64,000 bases of DNA from Candidatus Latescibacterota bacterium. Its GTDB lineage: Bacteria; Latescibacterota; UBA2968. Position numbers and translations under genes: made by a program. Location of the stretch: positions 390,128 through 454,127 of the forward strand of contig JAJEHL010000049.1 in NCBI GenBank assembly GCA_022823725.1. Reading direction: 5' to 3'. This document shows positions 60,900 to 64,000 of the stretch, piece by piece (position 1 is the first letter of the stretch; each line of letters starts with the position of its first letter). The notes under the pieces were generated by a model. That model saw only the letters and a program-made list of their open reading frames with translations. It searched no databases and had not been told where the DNA came from.

Positions 60900-61823
60900 A
60901 TGCGTAAAATTTATTTTTTCTTTTTATTCGCAATTTTGTTCGGAATACAAACGGTTCCGATCAGTGCAGCGGTAGAATTTTTGACAGGGGTTGACCGCGA
61001 TACCATTACAATTGGCGACCCTTTTGTTTTGCGTCTGCGCATCCATCGCGGGGCTGATGATAAGGCGGAAATCGCGTACGAAAAAGATTTTCCCCAGCCA
61101 TTTGAAATTCGGTACACGGGCGGGGTTGAAACAGAGCAACTTGAAAATGGACGGGTGCGGGAAACGCAAGACATCGTGCTGGCGATTTATCAGGTGGGCG
61201 CATTTCGCGTGCCACCCGTTTCCGTGCATTTTGTCGATGCAGAGGGAGATTCTGGAAAAATTACGTCGCAACCCATTGATGTATTGGTGCGGAGTGTCAG
61301 ACCAGAAGGCACAACGGATATTCGCGATGTGAAGCCTCCGATGGTTGTGGTGGCACAGATTCCCGCGTGGTTTTGGCTGGCGGTTGGCGGGCTGATTCTA
61401 TTGCTTGCAGGATTAGTCTGGTATGTTTATCGACGCGGGCGTCGCCCCAGATCCGAGTTGCCACCGCCGCCTGTCAACTGGTTAGAGGAATTGGACAGAG
61501 TGGGGCAGTTGGGGCTGATAGAGCAGGAAAATTACCGGCAGTATTATTCTCTATTGTCGGCTGTTTTGAGGCGGTGTTTGGAAGACAAAACCCCCGTGCA
61601 TGCGGTGGAGCGTACGACGTTTGAAATTGGGCGGGATTTGCGCGCCCAGGCGTTTGACGACCAATTGGTGATGGCTATAGAAGGTTTTTTGAATGAAGCA
61701 GATCGGGTCAAGTTTGCCAAATTTGCACCGCGTGATTACATGGCGCGCGAGGCGATGGATGGCGTGCGCGATATTGTGAGCTCTCTGGTTACACCTTCTG
61801 TGACGCAGGAGGTAGCCGAGTGA
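60900..61823 (+). CDS. BatD/DUF4381-like membrane protein
   Basis: Protein of 307 residues. A signal peptide (FFFLFAILFGIQTVPISAA) leads to an extracytoplasmic Ig-like domain of about 130 residues (VDRDTITIGDPFVLRLRIH, QVGAFRVPPVSVHFVDAEG). One membrane segment (IPAWFWLAVGGLILLLAGLV) follows, then a cytoplasmic helical tail with YYSLLSAVLRRCLED. It is the usual partner of VWA proteins in Bat/aerotolerance loci. It ends by overlapping the VWA gene start. No strong ribosome site precedes ATG 60900. Confidence 0.8.
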   Translation: MRKIYFFFLFAILFGIQTVPISAAVEFLTGVDRDTITIGDPFVLRLRIHRGADDKAEIAYEKDFPQPFEIRYTGGVETEQLENGRVRETQDIVLAIYQVGAFRVPPVSVHFVDAEGDSGKITSQPIDVLVRSVRPEGTTDIRDVKPPMVVVAQIPAWFWLAVGGLILLLAGLVWYVYRRGRRPRSELPPPPVNWLEELDRVGQLGLIEQENYRQYYSLLSAVLRRCLEDKTPVHAVERTTFEIGRDLRAQAFDDQLVMAIEGFLNEADRVKFAKFAPRDYMAREAMDGVRDIVSSLVTPSVTQEVAE

Positions 61824-62818
61824 TGCGTTTTGCCAATCCAGAGTGGTTGTTGCTGCTGTTGTTTATTCCGGTGCTCATCTATCGCTATATTGGGCGCGAA
61901 AGGCGCAAGTCGGGGCGTATTCGGTTTTCCGATACGCGCCTTTTTCGGCGTATTGGCCCATCTTTTTCGCTGAAGTTGCGGCATTGTCTGATCGCGTTTC
62001 GCTGTGTGGCTCTGGCTTTGCTCATCGCGGCGATGGCGCGGCCGCAGTCGGGGCGCGAAGGCCGCGAAATTTTGAGTCAGGGCATTGATATTGCGCTGGC
62101 GATTGATGTGTCGAGCAGTATGGAGGCCAAAGATCTGGCAGACCAGCGCAAGACGCGGTTGGAAGTGTGCAAAGAGGTGGTAGCGCAATTTGCACAGGGG
62201 CGCGCAAATGATCGTCTGGGGCTTGTGGTCTTTGCCGCAGAAGCCTATACGCAATGCCCGCTTACGCTGGATTACGGCGTGTTTTTGAGTTTTCTCGATG
62301 GCGTTGAAATTGCTGGCAAAGACTGGGATGGCACTGCGATTGGTTTGGGGATCGCAACTGCGGTGAATCGTTTGCGAGAATCTGAGGCCAAGAGCAAGGT
62401 GATTATTTTATTAACAGATGGGAAGAATAATCGCGGTGAGATCGATCCGATGACTGCAGCGCGTGCAGCAGAGGCTGTGGGTATTCGCATTTATGCGATT
62501 GGTGCGGGTAGCAGGGGGACGATTATGCAGGAGGTTGATGGGATTTTTGGTAAGCGATTTGTACCGGTCAAAGTTGAAATAGACGAAGAGACGCTTAAAA
62601 AAGTGGCGGATGCAACAGGTGGGAAATATTTCAGAGCGACGAGTGAAGAAAAGCTGGAGGAGATATACGCCGAGATTGGCGAAATGGAAAAGACAGAGAT
62701 CAAAGTGCGCGAATATGTGGATTATCGCGAGTTGTTTCACCTGTTTCTCTATCCTGGGTTGGCGTTGCTATCATTGGAATTGGTGCTGGGCAATACGCGA
62801 TTTCGGAGGTTGCCTTAG
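61823..62818 (+). CDS. BatA-like von Willebrand factor A protein
   Basis: Inner-membrane protein of 331 residues. The BatA-type N-terminus FANPEWLLLLLFIPVLIY is the first membrane segment and a second lies at about 55-70. The VWA domain has the MIDAS residues DVSSSM, Thr in DGTAIG and LTDGKNN. A final membrane segment (FLYPGLALLSLELVLG) closes it. The MIDAS is complete, so metal-dependent binding of a partner is expected. ATG 61823 shares one base with the previous stop; the GTG three bases earlier is possible. No MoxR ATPase is adjacent. Confidence 0.92.
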   Translation: MRFANPEWLLLLLFIPVLIYRYIGRERRKSGRIRFSDTRLFRRIGPSFSLKLRHCLIAFRCVALALLIAAMARPQSGREGREILSQGIDIALAIDVSSSMEAKDLADQRKTRLEVCKEVVAQFAQGRANDRLGLVVFAAEAYTQCPLTLDYGVFLSFLDGVEIAGKDWDGTAIGLGIATAVNRLRESEAKSKVIILLTDGKNNRGEIDPMTAARAAEAVGIRIYAIGAGSRGTIMQEVDGIFGKRFVPVKVEIDEETLKKVADATGGKYFRATSEEKLEEIYAEIGEMEKTEIKVREYVDYRELFHLFLYPGLALLSLELVLGNTRFRRLP

Positions 62819-63844
62819 ATGCGATTTGGCGATCCACAGGCTTTTTATTTTCTTTTGTGCGTGCCGGTTTTCGCGCTTTTTTACTGGTGGGCTTTTCGGC
62901 GCAAGCGCAGGGCGCTATATGCATTTGGTGCTCCCGAGCTGATGGATAAACTCGCTTCGGGTGTCAGTCGCATGCGGCAGAGCATAAAATCTGCACTGGT
63001 GTGTGTTGGGTTTATTTTTTTAATTCTGGCATTGGTACAACCGCAGTTCGGCACCGAATTGGAATTGATCCATCGCCGGGGTGTCGATCTGGTGATTGTT
63101 TTGGATACGTCGTTGAGTATGCTGGCCGAGGATATTAAGCCCAATAGGCTGGATCGCGCGCGTTTTGAAATTGAAGGGTTGATCGATCGCCTTGAAGGCG
63201 ACCGCATCGGTTTAGTAGCTTTTGCCGGGTATAGCCATGTACTCTGTCCGCTTACATTGGATTATGGTGCGGCAAAGATGTTTTTAGGACAGGCCAATGT
63301 CACATTGATTTCAGAGCAAGGTACGGCAGTTGCCGAAGCGATTCGCGCAGCCATTCGAGGATTTGGGTCGCGCAATGGGAAATACAAAGCGCTCATTTTG
63401 ATTACAGATGGCGAAAATCACGGGGGTGATCCCATTGCTGCAGCACGAGCGGCAGCAGAAGAAGATGTGCGAATTTTCGCTGTGGGTGTGGGAACTGCGG
63501 AGGGTGAGTTGATTCCGATCCGCGATGGCGATAGGGTAGATTATTTGAAGGATTCTGAGGGCAAGATTGTCAAGACGCGGTTGGATGAAGCAACTCTGAA
63601 GGAGATTGCGCGTGTGACAGATGGGCTATATGTGCGTGCCAGCGGCGGAGGGATTGGATTGCAGGCGGTGCATGAACGGATTTCCGAGATGGAGAAGCGC
63701 GATTTGGGGACGCAGCGTTACGCACAGTATATTCACAGGTTTCAATGGCCGTTGGCTCTTGCGCTGTTGTGTTTTGTGAGTGAAGCCCTGTTATCGGATC
63801 GGCGACGCAGTGAAGAAGCATGGCGCGGGCGATTTGAGGGGTGA
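62819..63844 (+). CDS. BatB-like von Willebrand factor A protein
   Basis: Inner-membrane protein of 341 residues, a paralogue of the preceding one. Membrane segments lie at about 8-25 and 58-75, the VWA MIDAS residues are DTSLSM, Thr in EQGTAVA and ITDGENH, and a final segment is at about 310-325. It starts directly after the upstream stop. BatA and BatB act together in membranes of Bacteroides and related taxa; their role is not fully known. The following 156 bases hold no gene. Confidence 0.92.
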   Translation: MRFGDPQAFYFLLCVPVFALFYWWAFRRKRRALYAFGAPELMDKLASGVSRMRQSIKSALVCVGFIFLILALVQPQFGTELELIHRRGVDLVIVLDTSLSMLAEDIKPNRLDRARFEIEGLIDRLEGDRIGLVAFAGYSHVLCPLTLDYGAAKMFLGQANVTLISEQGTAVAEAIRAAIRGFGSRNGKYKALILITDGENHGGDPIAAARAAAEEDVRIFAVGVGTAEGELIPIRDGDRVDYLKDSEGKIVKTRLDEATLKEIARVTDGLYVRASGGGIGLQAVHERISEMEKRDLGTQRYAQYIHRFQWPLALALLCFVSEALLSDRRRSEEAWRGRFEG

Positions 63845-63847
63845 GGT

Positions 63848-63867
63848 ATCCGCAGATGAACGCAGAT
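63848..63867. repeat. CGCAGATG dispersed repeat, copy 3
   Basis: ATCCGCAGATGAACGCAGAT, identical over 20 bases to 35831-35850 and likewise preceded by GT. It starts four bases after the BatB-like stop. The rest of the window to 64000 shows no gene, terminator or other element I can support. Confidence 0.7.
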
Positions 63868-64000
63868 GGACAGGTATAAGAAAGTCAAGTGCTAAAAGTG
63901 CCAAAAACGAGAGACGAGCGGTTAATCCTGCCAGTTATGTCTCAGGGCTTTACACAGGTATGTCATCGAGGGTCACTGCCCTTAAATTGCTTCATTCAAG

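Overview
This 64 kb window reads as a stretch of chromosome from an uncultured, free-living Gram-negative bacterium of the kind found in the FCB/PVC neighbourhood. A Latescibacterota- or Poribacteria-like organism is my best guess; this is inference and no marker gene is present to settle it. The hints are a fucose/rhamnose-type microcompartment locus, an FG-GAP protein ending in a dockerin-like pair, an LpoB/COG3014 lipoprotein pair, Wzi, GldG-like and BatA/BatB proteins, many sugar and amino-acid scavenging enzymes, and frequent TTG or GTG starts behind clear Shine-Dalgarno sequences. There are about 55 protein genes and one tRNA. I see no rRNA, CRISPR array, prophage or insertion sequence.

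Layout. 1-5000: the end of a dipeptide/oligopeptide ABC transporter operon (two permeases, two ATPases) with an HpcH/HpaI aldolase inside it and a VOC protein at its end, closed by a terminator. 5040-12160: a glycoside-hydrolase-like protein, a lactate/malate dehydrogenase-ferredoxin reductase-FAD oxidoreductase operon, then a rhomboid protease, an aminotransferase and tRNA-Gly on the minus strand. 12244-20341: hydantoinase/oxoprolinase A and B, an MsbA-like exporter, a divergent FGGY kinase and a beta-hydroxyacid dehydrogenase. 20451-23822: a more A/T-rich accessory island (DUF2442 protein, two-TM K+ channel, GIY-YIG-like protein, 37-residue membrane peptide, GTPase with DUF697-like tail, HigA-like antitoxin without a toxin). 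23888-34451: an orphan molybdenum hydroxylase large subunit with a MoaD-like protein, an M20 peptidase, a gamma-glutamyltransferase, a beta-propeller protein, a ROK protein and a large 14-unit propeller protein.

34533-48363, minus strand: an outer-membrane barrel, an envelope lipoprotein operon (LpoB, unknown, COG3014) under a near-perfect sigma-54 promoter, and a seven-gene exopolysaccharide operon running from wzi to a GT39-like glycosyltransferase, including a WecA-like transferase fused to a methyltransferase. Two of the spaces between genes here carry short dispersed repeats.

48453-57834, plus strand: the most striking region, a compact bacterial microcompartment operon. It has PduL, two hexameric shell proteins, three EutN/CcmL pentamers, a CoA-acylating aldehyde dehydrogenase and a class II aldolase with visible encapsulation tails, then, translationally coupled, a cytoplasmic sulfatase, an MFS transporter, an acetate kinase with two altered active-site residues and an enolase-superfamily dehydratase. 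Together these suggest uptake and desulfation of a sulfated sugar, aldol cleavage in the shell, and recovery of ATP through acyl-phosphate. 57846-63844 holds GldG-like, DUF4340, BatD-like, BatA-like and BatB-like envelope genes.
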